64,000 bases of DNA, from contig SEFA01000008.1 in assembly GCA_004210455.1 (NCBI GenBank), positions 45,193 to 109,192 of the forward strand. The letters are read 5' to 3'. A program made the position numbers and the translations under genes. Shown piece by piece: positions 43,629 through 52,707 of this stretch (its first letter is position 1; every line of letters starts with the position of its first letter). A model generated the notes under the pieces. It had not been told where the DNA came from. It saw nothing but the letters and a program-made list of their open reading frames with translations, and ran no database searches. Source of the stretch: Rubrivivax sp. (lineage in GTDB: Bacteria; Pseudomonadota; Gammaproteobacteria; Burkholderiales; Burkholderiaceae_C).

Positions 43629-45356
43629 GTGAGCGATCAACCCAAGGGCCTGAAGAAGGGCCTGACCCACTACGGCGACCAGGGCTTCTCGCTGTTCCTG
43701 CGCAAGGCCTTCATCAAGGGCGCGGGCTACACCGACGATGCGCTGGACCGACCAGTCATAGGCATCACCAACACCGGCAGCAGCTACAACCCGTGCCACG
43801 GGAACATGCCCCAGCTGCTGGAGGCGGTGAAGCGCGGGATCATGCTCGCCGGCGGGCTGCCGATGGACTTCCCGACGATCTCCGTGCACGAGAGCTTCTC
43901 GGCCCCCACCAGCATGTACCTGCGCAACCTCATGTCCATGGACACCGAGGAGCTGGTGCGCGCGCAGCCGATGGACGCCGTGGTGCTGATCGGCGGCTGC
44001 GACAAGACGGTGCCGGCGCAGCTGATGGGCGCGGCCTCGGCGGGCATTCCGGCGATCCAGCTGATCACCGGGTCGATGCTGACCGGCAGCCATCGCAGCG
44101 AGCGCGTCGGCGCCTGCACCGATTGCCGCCGCTACTGGGGCAAGTACCGCGCGGACGAGATCGATGATCAGGAGATCGCCGACGTCAACAACCAGCTCGT
44201 CGCCAGCGTGGGCACGTGTTCGGTCATGGGCACGGCCAGCACGATGGCCTGCGTGGCGGAGGCGCTCGGCATGACGGTGCCGGGCGGCGCGTCGCCGCCG
44301 GCGGTCACGGCGGATCGCATCCGCATCGCCGAGCAGACCGGCGCGCAGGCGGTCGAGCTCGCGCGCAAGGGACTGACGATCGACAAGATCCTGACGCCGG
44401 CCGCATTCGAGAACGCGCTGCGCGTGCTGCTCGCGATCGGCGGCTCGACCAACGGCATCGTGCATCTGACCGCGATCGCGGGCCGCATGGGCATTGATAT
44501 CGACCTCGCGGGCCTCGACCGCCTCGGGCGCGAAACGCCGGTGCTGCTCGACCTGAAGCCTTCGGGGCAGCATTACATGGAGGACTTCCACCACGCGGGC
44601 GGCATGGCGACGCTGCTGCGCGAGCTCAAGCCGCTGCTGCGCCTGGAGGCGATGACGGTGACAGGCCGGACGCTGGGTGAGGAGATCGAACGCGCAGGCG
44701 AGGGATTCAAGCAGGACGTGGTGCGTCCCTTCGACCGGCCGATCTACCCGCAGGGCGGGCTGGCCGTGCTGCGCGGCAACCTGGCCCCCGGCGGCGCGAT
44801 CATCAAGCAGTCGGCGGCGGATCCGAAGCTAATGGAGCACGAGGGCAGGGCGGTGGTCTTCGAGAACAGCGCCGACCTGGCCGCGCGCATCGACAGCGAC
44901 GAGCTCGACGTGACCGCCGACGACATCCTGGTGCTGAAGAACATCGGACCGAAGGGCGCGCCTGGCATGCCCGAGGCGGGCTACATCCCGATTCCGCGCA
45001 AGCTGGCGCGGGCAGGGGTGAAGGACATCGTGCGCGTGTCCGACGGCCGCATGAGCGGCACGGCGTTCGGCACCATCGTGCTGCACGTGACGCCGGAGGC
45101 GGCGGTGGGCGGCCCGCTCGCCCACGTGCGCAACGGCGACCGCATCAGGCTGAGCGTGAAGAACAGGGAGATCGCGCTGCTGGTGTCCGACGAGGAACTG
45201 GCGAAACGAGCGGCGGAGAATCCGGTCGTCGAGCCGACGGCGGAGCGGGGGTATCGCAAGCTGTTCCTGCAGACGGTCACGCAGGCCGACCAGGGCGTGG
45301 ACTTCGACTTCCTGCGGGCGGTGAAGACCACAGGCAAAGCCCCCGAAGATCGCTGA
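43629..45356 (+). CDS. IlvD/Edd-family dehydratase, probably a sugar-acid dehydratase
   Basis: A 575-residue iron-sulfur dehydratase. The three cluster cysteines are Cys56 (YNPCHGN), Cys124 (GGCDKT, with the adjacent Lys126) and Cys197 (GTCSVMGTAS). RVSDGRMSGTAFG near the C-terminus is the family signature. Its length and pairing with a Bug protein fit the sugar-acid group (such as L-arabonate or D-xylonate dehydratase) better than branched-chain amino-acid synthesis, but IlvD activity cannot be excluded. GTG at 43629, 7 bases after the Bug gene, has only a weak ribosome site, so coupling is likely. Confidence 0.85.
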   Translation: MSDQPKGLKKGLTHYGDQGFSLFLRKAFIKGAGYTDDALDRPVIGITNTGSSYNPCHGNMPQLLEAVKRGIMLAGGLPMDFPTISVHESFSAPTSMYLRNLMSMDTEELVRAQPMDAVVLIGGCDKTVPAQLMGAASAGIPAIQLITGSMLTGSHRSERVGACTDCRRYWGKYRADEIDDQEIADVNNQLVASVGTCSVMGTASTMACVAEALGMTVPGGASPPAVTADRIRIAEQTGAQAVELARKGLTIDKILTPAAFENALRVLLAIGGSTNGIVHLTAIAGRMGIDIDLAGLDRLGRETPVLLDLKPSGQHYMEDFHHAGGMATLLRELKPLLRLEAMTVTGRTLGEEIERAGEGFKQDVVRPFDRPIYPQGGLAVLRGNLAPGGAIIKQSAADPKLMEHEGRAVVFENSADLAARIDSDELDVTADDILVLKNIGPKGAPGMPEAGYIPIPRKLARAGVKDIVRVSDGRMSGTAFGTIVLHVTPEAAVGGPLAHVRNGDRIRLSVKNREIALLVSDEELAKRAAENPVVEPTAERGYRKLFLQTVTQADQGVDFDFLRAVKTTGKAPEDR

Positions 45357-45375
45357 GGGCCAGCGGCCGTGGCAG

Positions 45376-45963
45376 TCAGGCTGGCTCGGTCAGCTTGACG
45401 ATCGCCGGTTGCACGATCGCGCCGAAGGCTTTCGGGTCGTCGACGGCGCGGGCCACCAGCATCGCGCCGTGCACCACCGCCATGAACGCGCGCGCCGAAT
45501 TCGCGGGCGTGCCGGGCAGATGGAACTGCCCCGCCGCCACGCCGCGCTTGAGCACCGACGCGAGCCACGCGCCCAAGTCGCTGAAATGCCCGCGCACCTC
45601 GGCCGCCACGTCCTCGGGAATCGTCGGCATCTCCGTGGCCAGCATCGCGCAGATGCAGAACGGATGCTCGCCGCTGCGGATGCAGCCGGACCAGTAGTCC
45701 GCGTAGGCGTTGAGCTCGGCCAGCGGGTTGTCGATCTTCTCCACCATCCCGGCCAGACCCTGGCGCGCGTCCTCGCGATAGAGCGCCACCACGCGCTGGA
45801 CCAGCACCGCCTTGCTCGGGAAGTGGTGATGGATGCTGGCCTTGGTGATGCTGACGCGCTCCGCCAGGTCGGCGTAGCTGAAGCTGTTGTAGCCGCCCGA
45901 GACCAGCAGCTTTCGCGTGTGCGCGACGATCTCGGCGGCCTTGGGGGAGAGCTCGATGGTCAT
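45376..45963 (-). CDS. TetR-family transcriptional regulator
   Basis: A 195-residue TetR protein. The helix-turn-helix (about residues 25-50) reads YADLAERVSITKASIHHHFPSK. The C-terminal domain carries several cysteines in ICAML and elsewhere and may bind an electrophile, as in NemR-like proteins. ATG at 45963 is preferred; the frame extends 10 codons upstream. It converges on the dehydratase gene. An imperfect inverted repeat lies just upstream of its start. The iron alcohol dehydrogenase gene lies further upstream on the same strand. Confidence 0.85.
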   Translation of the reverse strand: MTIELSPKAAEIVAHTRKLLVSGGYNSFSYADLAERVSITKASIHHHFPSKAVLVQRVVALYREDARQGLAGMVEKIDNPLAELNAYADYWSGCIRSGEHPFCICAMLATEMPTIPEDVAAEVRGHFSDLGAWLASVLKRGVAAGQFHLPGTPANSARAFMAVVHGAMLVARAVDDPKAFGAIVQPAIVKLTEPA

Positions 45964-45994
45964 GGGGCCCGATGCGGATGAACGACCCCCCATT

Positions 45995-46019
45995 CTACCG
46001 GTTGTCTACTAGTTGGTAG
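45995..46019. promoter_or_regulatory. Possible TetR operator
   Basis: CTACC and GGTAG enclose 15 bases that contain further CTA steps, an arrangement like many TetR-family operators. It lies 31 bases upstream of the TetR start codon, in the short gap behind the alcohol dehydrogenase gene. The central bases are not symmetric, so the call is tentative. Confidence 0.4.
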
Positions 46020-46049
46020 GGGATGCTTGACATGGCCCCGGGAGGCGGC

Positions 46050-47210
46050 TCACATCGACTCGTCCAGCATCTTCCGGTAGTCGCTCGCCGAGGCCTCGCG
46101 CGGATTGGTCTTGTGGGTGTGATCGTGCAGCGCACGCTCGACGATCTGCTCGTGGAGGTCGACCGACACGCCCATCTCGCCGAGCCCGGCGGGCAATCCC
46201 AGCCGCTGGTTCATCGCCTTGACCGCGCCCGCGAGCTCGTCGGCCGGCGTGCCTTCCTGCAGGTTCATCGCGCGGCCCATGCGGGCGATCTTGTCGTCGC
46301 GGCGCATCGAGTCGTGCATCCCGTTGAAACGGATCACCGCCGGCAGGAACACCGCGTTCAAGGTGCCGTGATGGAGCTTCGGCATCAACCCGCCGAGCGC
46401 ATGGCTCAGCGAGTGCACGCAGCCCAGTCCCTTCTGGAAGGCCAGCGCGCCCATCGTGCTCGCGGCCATCATGTCCAGACGCGCCTCGATGTCGTCGGGA
46501 TGCGTCGTGGCGCGTTCGATCTGGCGCCAGCCGCGGCGCAGGCCCTCGAGCGCGATGCCGTCGGCCGGCGGGTTGAAGGCCGAGGACATGAAAGTCTCCA
46601 TGCAATGCGCGATCGCGTCCATGCCGGTCGCCGCCGTCAACGCGGCGGGCAGCTTGCGCGTCAGTTCCGGATCGCAGATCGCGGACTTGGGCATCAGCTC
46701 CCAGTTGTGGAAGCCGAGCTTGCGGCCATCGTCCACGATGATGATCGCGCCGCGCGCGACCTCGGACCCGGTGCCCGCGGTCGTCGGCACGGCGATCAGC
46801 GGCACGGCCTTGGTCGTGATGTTGCCGGCGCCGCCGAGGATGGTGGCGTACGTCGTCAGCGGACCCTCGTGCGTCGCCGCGATCGCGACGCCCTTGGCCA
46901 GGTCGATGCTCGATCCGCCGCCGATCGCGATCAGCCCGTCGCAGCCGCGGGCGCGGAACAGCTCGACGGCTTCGCGCACGGCGGCCTCGGTGGGATTGGG
47001 CGGCGTGCCGTCGTAGACGGGCAGGGCGGCCGCCTCGATCGGCGAGGCCGCCCAGGCCTCCAGGACCAGGTCCAGCACGCCGGCCGCGCGCACGCCCTTG
47101 TCGGTGACGATCAGGGGCTTGCCGATGCCGGCGCGCACGCATTCCGCGCCGATGAGCCGGCGCGCGCCGGCTTCCAGGTGGATGTGGGTGAGGTACTGGA
47201 TCAAGGCCAT
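46050..47210 (-). CDS. Iron-containing alcohol dehydrogenase
   Basis: A 386-residue NAD-dependent dehydrogenase of the Fe-ADH family. Motifs are AIGGGSSIDLAKG for nucleotide binding, PTTAGTGSEVARG, and the metal ligands in DAIAHCMETF, VHSLSHALGG and KLHHGTLNA. Family members oxidise short alcohols or reduce aldehydes and lactaldehyde-type compounds. ATG at 47210 is supported by alignment to the family N-terminus; the frame extends 46 codons upstream. It reads toward the TetR gene and is divergent from a hydrolase gene. Confidence 0.88.
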   Translation of the reverse strand: MALIQYLTHIHLEAGARRLIGAECVRAGIGKPLIVTDKGVRAAGVLDLVLEAWAASPIEAAALPVYDGTPPNPTEAAVREAVELFRARGCDGLIAIGGGSSIDLAKGVAIAATHEGPLTTYATILGGAGNITTKAVPLIAVPTTAGTGSEVARGAIIIVDDGRKLGFHNWELMPKSAICDPELTRKLPAALTAATGMDAIAHCMETFMSSAFNPPADGIALEGLRRGWRQIERATTHPDDIEARLDMMAASTMGALAFQKGLGCVHSLSHALGGLMPKLHHGTLNAVFLPAVIRFNGMHDSMRRDDKIARMGRAMNLQEGTPADELAGAVKAMNQRLGLPAGLGEMGVSVDLHEQIVERALHDHTHKTNPREASASDYRKMLDESM

Positions 47211-47326
47211 GAGCGAGGGTCCTTTGCCTGGTGATGTCGGGTCGCCGCGGCGCGGGCCCGCGGGGTCTGGGAGAATCCTGCGATTGGGGCTTGGCAGACA
47301 GCCGAGCCTACGCCCTGGAGTTCCCG

Positions 47327-48361
47327 TTGAGTAGCACCTTGTTGACACCGCGGATGGCCGCGGTGCTCGAGCGCATCCACCGCGCCAACCGCCCGTCGTT
47401 CCACAGCCTCACGCCCAAGCAGGCCCGCATCGCCTACCTCATGGGCGCCGAGATCCTGGACCTGCCGCGGGCGCCGCTGCCGCGCATCGAGAATCTGGCA
47501 ATCCCTGGTCCCGCCGGAGACATCGGCGCGCGCTTTTACGCGCCGCTCACGCGCGAGGACGCCGCGACGCGGCACCCCGAAGGTCTTCCGGTGCTGCTGT
47601 ACTTCCACGGCGGCGGCTTCGTCATCGGCAGCCTGGAAACCCACGACAGCCTCTGCCGCCAGCTGGCGCTGCGCACGGGCTGCGCGGTGATCGCGGTCGA
47701 TTACCGGCTCGCGCCCGACCATCCCTTCCCCGGCGCCGTCGACGACTGCTGGGCCGCGCTCGACTGGCTGGCGACCGCGGCCGCCGATCTGGGCCTGGAC
47801 CGCGCGCGCATCGCCGTCGGCGGCGACAGCGCTGGCGGCACGCTGGCTGCCGTGACGGCGCTGCACGCCCGCGATGTCCGCGACCGCCTGGGCCTGTCGC
47901 TGGTGATGCAGCTGCTGATCACGCCGGGCGCGACCGCCCATGCGGACACCGATTCGCATCGTCGCTTCGCCAAGGGCCATCTGCTGGACGCCGACACGAT
48001 CGCGTGGTTCTTCAACCAGTACATTTCGACGGAACAGCGCGAGGACTGGCGCTTCGCGCCGCTGCAGGCCGAGGACCACGAGGGCCTGGCGCCCGCGACC
48101 CTGATCCTGGCCGAGGCCGATCCGCTGATCGACGAAGGCATCGCCTACGCGGACGTGCTGCGCGCCAACGGCAACGAGGTGCGACTGGAGCTGTACCGCG
48201 GCGTGACCCACGATTTCATCAAGATGGGTCGTAGCATTCCGGAGGCCGAGCAGGCGCTGGACGCCTGCGCGGACGCGCTGAGGACGGCCTTCGGCCTGCC
48301 GGCGCCCGCGACCCTCTCGACACCTTCGTCCCCTTCGACCTCGCCCCGGGCTTCCGCATGA
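47327..48361 (+). CDS. Alpha/beta hydrolase (hormone-sensitive-lipase type esterase)
   Basis: A 344-residue esterase. The oxyanion-hole motif is YFHGGGFVIG, the nucleophile lies in GGDSAGG, the acid is in AEADPLIDEG and the histidine in THDFIKMG. This is the HSL (family IV) layout with an N-terminal cap. TTG at 47327 is chosen because CCTGGAG precedes it by 6 bases; ATG at 47354 is the alternative. It ends in an ATGA overlap with the next gene. The Ser/Pro-rich C-terminal 20 residues are probably disordered. Confidence 0.87.
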   Translation: MSSTLLTPRMAAVLERIHRANRPSFHSLTPKQARIAYLMGAEILDLPRAPLPRIENLAIPGPAGDIGARFYAPLTREDAATRHPEGLPVLLYFHGGGFVIGSLETHDSLCRQLALRTGCAVIAVDYRLAPDHPFPGAVDDCWAALDWLATAAADLGLDRARIAVGGDSAGGTLAAVTALHARDVRDRLGLSLVMQLLITPGATAHADTDSHRRFAKGHLLDADTIAWFFNQYISTEQREDWRFAPLQAEDHEGLAPATLILAEADPLIDEGIAYADVLRANGNEVRLELYRGVTHDFIKMGRSIPEAEQALDACADALRTAFGLPAPATLSTPSSPSTSPRASA

Positions 48362-49242
48362 GCACCACCGCCACCGCCGCCGGCATGAGCCGCGACCGCT
48401 TCCGCTTCTTCGAACGCCTGCGCGTGCGCTGGGCGGAGATCGACGCGCAGCAGATCGTGTTCAACGGCCACTACCTGACCTACTTCGACACGGCGGTCGG
48501 CGGCTACTGGCGCGCGCTGGCGCTGCCCTACGCACCGACGATGCAGGCATTGGGGGGCGACCTCTTCGTCCGCAAGTCGACGATCGAATACCTCGGCTCG
48601 GCGCATTACGACGAGCTGCTCGACATCGGCGTGCGCACCGAACGTGTCGGCACCAGCTCGCTGACGGTGAGCTGCGCGGTGTTCCGCGGCGACGAGTGCC
48701 TGGTGCACGGTGAACTGGTCTATGTCTTCGCCGATCCGGCGGTGCGCGTGCCCAAGCCGGTGCCGCAGGCGCTGCGCGATCTCCTGCTGGGCTTCGAACG
48801 CGGCGAGGCGATGACCGAGGCGCGCGTGGGCAACTGGGCGACGGTGGGAGAGGATGCGCAACGCATCCGCCAGGCCGTGTTCGTCGAAGAGCAGAAGATC
48901 CCCGCCGAGATGGAATGGGACGCCGCCGACGAGAGCTGCACGCACGCGGTGGCCTACAACCGGCTCGGCCGGGCGCTGGCCACGGGCCGGCTGCTGGAGC
49001 ACGTGCCGGGCGTGGCCAAGATCGGCCGGATGGCGGTGCTGTCGCCGATGCGCGGCAGCCGTGTCGGCCGCCAGGTGCTGGACGCGCTGATGCAGGCCGG
49101 TCGCGAGCAGGGCTACCGCGAGGTGCTGCTGCATGCGCAACTCAGCGCCGAAGGGTTCTACACGCGCGCGGGGTTCCAGCGCCGCGGGCCGGTGTTCGAG
49201 GAGGCGGGGATCGCGCACGTGGAGATGGTGCGCGGGCTCTGA
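48358..49242 (+). CDS. Thioesterase-GNAT acetyltransferase fusion
   Basis: A 294-residue two-domain protein. Residues 15-150 form a hotdog acyl-CoA thioesterase of the 4HBT/YbgC type, with VRWAEIDAQQIVFNGHYLTYF. Residues 155-294 form a GNAT domain (VFVEEQKIPAEMEWD, GRMAVLSPMRGSRVGRQVLD) resembling ElaA-like acetyltransferases. The start overlaps the esterase stop as ATGA. The two may act in one acyl-CoA pathway, for example release and transfer of an acyl group; that is inference. Alternative starts lie within the first 10 residues. Confidence 0.85.
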   Translation: MSTTATAAGMSRDRFRFFERLRVRWAEIDAQQIVFNGHYLTYFDTAVGGYWRALALPYAPTMQALGGDLFVRKSTIEYLGSAHYDELLDIGVRTERVGTSSLTVSCAVFRGDECLVHGELVYVFADPAVRVPKPVPQALRDLLLGFERGEAMTEARVGNWATVGEDAQRIRQAVFVEEQKIPAEMEWDAADESCTHAVAYNRLGRALATGRLLEHVPGVAKIGRMAVLSPMRGSRVGRQVLDALMQAGREQGYREVLLHAQLSAEGFYTRAGFQRRGPVFEEAGIAHVEMVRGL

Positions 49243-49340
49243 GTGCCCGTCGGCGACAGTGCCCGCTCGGGGAAGCTCAGTGGCAGAGGTCACCCGACAT
49301 GTGCGTCGAACGCATCGCTCGGGCGCGTCCGGAAGGTCGT

Positions 49341-51836
49341 TCAGCCGACATCCTCTGGGGCGCCCATCGGCAGCGCGACCTCGAATGCTGAACCGCCGCC
49401 CTCACGGTTGCGAGCGCTGACGCGGCCACCGAGTACCGCAAGGATCTTCCTGCAGATGGCCAGCCCGAGGCCCGTCCCCCCGGAACCATCCTTGGTCGCG
49501 CTCGACTGGATGAACGCATCAAAGATGCATTCAAGCTCGGAGGGCGGTATGCCGGGGCCGCGGTCCATCACGGTGATCAGCGCTTCGCCAGAAGCGGTCG
49601 ATTCCGTCTGCACGCCGACGATGCCGCCCTCCGGCGAGAAGCGGATGGCGTTCGCCAGGATGTTGCGTATCACCTGCTGAAAGCGCAGTGGGTCAACGCG
49701 CGCGACCAGCGGCGCGGTCGCCTGGCTCACCGAGATCCGAAGCCTGCGCGATGCCAGCAGGGGATCGAATTCACGCACCACGCTCGCCACGTGAAGCCGC
49801 AGATCGCAGCGCTCGAGATCGAAGGTGCCCACGGCGCTTTCGAGTTTGGACACGTCCAGCAGATCGTTGACCAGAGAGAGCATGCGCCGTCCGGACGAAT
49901 GGATATCGCTGAACATCGATGCCAGACGGGGAGCGGACTCCGCCCCGCGCGTCATGCCAAGCTCGGAGTAGCCGATGATCGATTGCAAGGGCGTCCGCAG
50001 TTCGTGACTGATATTGGCGATGAACTCGGACTTCACCCGTGAGGACTCCTCGGCCGCCTCCTTGGCCTCAAGCGTGGCTCGTTCAGCCCGCCTGAACTCG
50101 GACACGTCGGTCAGCGTGAAGAGAACGCCCGCGGCTTGACCGCGGTCGCCCGGCACCACCACCTTCGAAACGACCACGTCGCGACAGTCCCCCTCGCGAT
50201 CGCGCAACTGGGTCTCGTATCGCAACAGGCTCCTGCCGCGCACGGGCTCGAATGGCACCCAGTCCGAGCTCGACGGCTCGGCTTCGGCCTCCGGCATCGG
50301 CGTGGAGACCGGCTGGCCGATCACCTCGGCACGCGATCGACCGGTGAATTGCTCCCACGCGCGGTTGACAGTGACGTAACAACCCTCCCGGTCAACCATG
50401 GAGGTAGGCTGCGGACTGAGTTCCAACAACAGCGCGACCAGGTCGAGCTGATGCTGAAGTCGCGACTCTGCCGCCCGTCGATCCGTGATGTCGACCGCGG
50501 AGCCCGCGAAACCGCGAACCTCATCGCCGGCGCGCAGCGGCACGACGGCCAATGCGAAGCGTCTTGCCCCTCCCTGCGTGGTTGCGAAGGTCGCCTCCGA
50601 CGTCCGGACGCTGCCGTCCTCATCCGGCGCAAAGAGGAGGCCCACACTGGCGCGGTCGCCGTGGGCCGCGAGTTCGGCCACCTGTTTGCCGAGCAGTTGA
50701 TCGGGTGAGCCGTCCGTCAACAGCGCCCACCGCGCGTTGACGAAGCTCAAACGTCCCTGCGCGTCGGTGCGGAAGATGAGTTCCTGCACGCTCCGCAGGA
50801 CCACGGACATCTCTCGCTCGCTGGAGGCCAACCGCTGGTGTGCGTCGTCGAGGACCCGCCGCGCCCGGGCCCGTGCCTCCAGGGCGCGCAACGTGGCTGT
50901 TGTGGCCGCGCACACCAACACCTCCAGGATCAGCAAGGCGGCGGCGTCCCACCACAAGCTTCGCCGCCAGGTGGCCAGGGCGGCGTGCTCAGACTGTTCC
51001 ACGGCAACGACCAGGGGCCGGGTGCGGGAAACACGATAGGCAAAGAGCTGGGCGCCGGGCTGCAAGCCCGGTCCTCTCCACTCTCCATGATCTTGCGCCG
51101 GCAGCGCGGTGCGGAACAGCCGATGGTCCTTCTGCCAGCTTCCCGGCGTGAGCGGAACGGTCGTCGTGGCAGCGAGCAGCTGCCCCCCGTAGCTGAACAG
51201 TGCAGCGGCCTGCCCATGCTCTTCCAGCGTGCTCTGCTGGTAGTTGGCGATCGCGTCCGGATTGATCGCCGCGACCAGGTACAGGGGGGCTCCTTCGCCC
51301 CCAAGAGGCGGGATCCAAGGCAGGACCAGGGGCAGGAACGACAGGCCATCGCCTCGAAGCTGGACATTGGCATCGGTCAGACCGCGTCCGGGCTGCGACC
51401 GCAGGAGGGCGGTCGTGCCGGCAGCGGGAATCGGTCCCCAGCCATTGATCGCGACGCGTTGCCCCACATCCCGGGGGGTCGAACTGGCAAGTATTCGCCC
51501 CTGGGAATCCAGCACCGCCGCTGCACGGAGGGAGGGCTGGGCCGCAACAAGCTGGCGCAGCATCAGATCCAGCCGCTCGACCTCTCTGGCGGGCGACGAT
51601 CCCATGCCGTCGGCGAGGGTCGTCAGGCCCAGCGCGGCCGCGTCGACGGTGCGAGTTGCCTGGTCTTCGAGCACGCGGGCGAGCAGCCGGGTGCGGTCTG
51701 CAGCGGCGTCGATCGCATCTGCCCGCGTGCGCCAGGCCATGAGCAGAACGCCCAGCAGGGCGGCCAGCGCCAGCAGCACGCCGGCCAGGCAGGTCGACCG
51801 GACCAGGCGTCGCGATTGCGCTATCGACAACGGCAT
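49341..51836 (-). CDS. Membrane histidine kinase with extracytoplasmic sensor and two PAS domains
   Basis: An 831-residue kinase. A transmembrane segment lies at about 13-34 and another near 292-312, enclosing a periplasmic double-Cache-like domain. Two PAS domains follow (about 345-460 and 470-590). His611 is in SHELRTPL, with ATP-binding motifs NILANAIRFS, DRGPGI and GGTGLGL. There is no receiver domain, so its partner is separate, most simply the receiver at 53475. It is last of a four-gene minus-strand operon, 14 bases after the binding-protein gene. The periplasmic partner probably reports a ligand to the sensor domain. Confidence 0.9.
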   Translation of the reverse strand: MPLSIAQSRRLVRSTCLAGVLLALAALLGVLLMAWRTRADAIDAAADRTRLLARVLEDQATRTVDAAALGLTTLADGMGSSPAREVERLDLMLRQLVAAQPSLRAAAVLDSQGRILASSTPRDVGQRVAINGWGPIPAAGTTALLRSQPGRGLTDANVQLRGDGLSFLPLVLPWIPPLGGEGAPLYLVAAINPDAIANYQQSTLEEHGQAAALFSYGGQLLAATTTVPLTPGSWQKDHRLFRTALPAQDHGEWRGPGLQPGAQLFAYRVSRTRPLVVAVEQSEHAALATWRRSLWWDAAALLILEVLVCAATTATLRALEARARARRVLDDAHQRLASSEREMSVVLRSVQELIFRTDAQGRLSFVNARWALLTDGSPDQLLGKQVAELAAHGDRASVGLLFAPDEDGSVRTSEATFATTQGGARRFALAVVPLRAGDEVRGFAGSAVDITDRRAAESRLQHQLDLVALLLELSPQPTSMVDREGCYVTVNRAWEQFTGRSRAEVIGQPVSTPMPEAEAEPSSSDWVPFEPVRGRSLLRYETQLRDREGDCRDVVVSKVVVPGDRGQAAGVLFTLTDVSEFRRAERATLEAKEAAEESSRVKSEFIANISHELRTPLQSIIGYSELGMTRGAESAPRLASMFSDIHSSGRRMLSLVNDLLDVSKLESAVGTFDLERCDLRLHVASVVREFDPLLASRRLRISVSQATAPLVARVDPLRFQQVIRNILANAIRFSPEGGIVGVQTESTASGEALITVMDRGPGIPPSELECIFDAFIQSSATKDGSGGTGLGLAICRKILAVLGGRVSARNREGGGSAFEVALPMGAPEDVG

Positions 51837-51850
51837 GGGGGCGGCCCGCC

Positions 51851-52684
51851 TCAGCGCACCACGATGTCGGAGAGACCGTGGCGTCGAGCGGCAGTCTGCA
51901 AGCGGCCGTCCCGCCGAATGGCAGCGACGAAATCGTCCACCCGGGCAAGCCAGGGCGCATCTCCTGGGCGGACGGCGTAGGCGTAAGGCAGCACATGGAA
52001 GGGGGTCGGCGGGGCGACCAGGCGCATCCAGTCTGCGTTGTCCAGAAGCTTGCGGCTGTAGGGATAGTCGGTCATGAAGACGTCCACGCGGCCAGCCTCC
52101 AGTTCAGCTTCCCGGGTGGCTGGCGGCCGGATGACCTGAAGCGTTGCGCGGGACAGGCGTTCACGCATCACCGGCTCCATGAAGGTCCCTGCCTGGACAG
52201 CGACGACGACGCCTGTCCGGTCGATATCTTCCCAGCGCTTGATGACCCGACTGGAGCGTGTCGTGATCGCGTAAATGTCGCTTTGCAGATAGGGCGCGCT
52301 GAATGCCAGGCGCTCGCGCCGCTGCTGCGTGACGCCGACCGCGAACATGGCGATGTCGCACCGGCCCGCGGTCACGTCGTCGATCACGGAGGGAAACGAC
52401 GATTCGACATGCGTGAGCGTCACGCCCAGGTCCTTGGCCAGTTCCGCTGACAGATCGATGTCGATCCCGACCAACTGACCGTTGCGGGGGTTGCGGAAGG
52501 TGACCCCGTAATAGTCGGGCCAGATGCAGACGCGAAGTTCGTTGTTGGCCCGGATACGCGCCAGGACCGACTCCTGAGGCGCCGCGGCCGCCTGCTTGAC
52601 CGGGGCACAGAGCAGGACAACTGCTGCCAGGCCGGTTGCGAGCGCGGCGATCGAACAATGATGATGGGGGGGGTGAGTGCTCAT
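51851..52684 (-). CDS. Family 3 periplasmic solute-binding protein (signalling-associated)
   Basis: A 277-residue exported protein with a signal peptide (about residues 1-34, ending AAA). The SBP_bac_3 motifs are ELRVCIWPDYYGVTFRNP, GIDIDLSAELAKDLGVTL and AGRCDIAMFAVGVTQQRRERLAFSAPY. It binds a polar amino acid or similar. ATG at 52684 has CAGGAGGACGGC upstream, an excellent ribosome site. No ABC permease is near; instead it sits between an HD-GYP gene and a histidine kinase gene, so it probably acts as the ligand sensor for that kinase, as HisJ-type domains do in some kinases. Confidence 0.87.
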   Translation of the reverse strand: MSTHPPHHHCSIAALATGLAAVVLLCAPVKQAAAAPQESVLARIRANNELRVCIWPDYYGVTFRNPRNGQLVGIDIDLSAELAKDLGVTLTHVESSFPSVIDDVTAGRCDIAMFAVGVTQQRRERLAFSAPYLQSDIYAITTRSSRVIKRWEDIDRTGVVVAVQAGTFMEPVMRERLSRATLQVIRPPATREAELEAGRVDVFMTDYPYSRKLLDNADWMRLVAPPTPFHVLPYAYAVRPGDAPWLARVDDFVAAIRRDGRLQTAARRHGLSDIVVR

Positions 52685-52707
52685 GCCGTCCTCCTGTGCC
52701 GGGCCGG

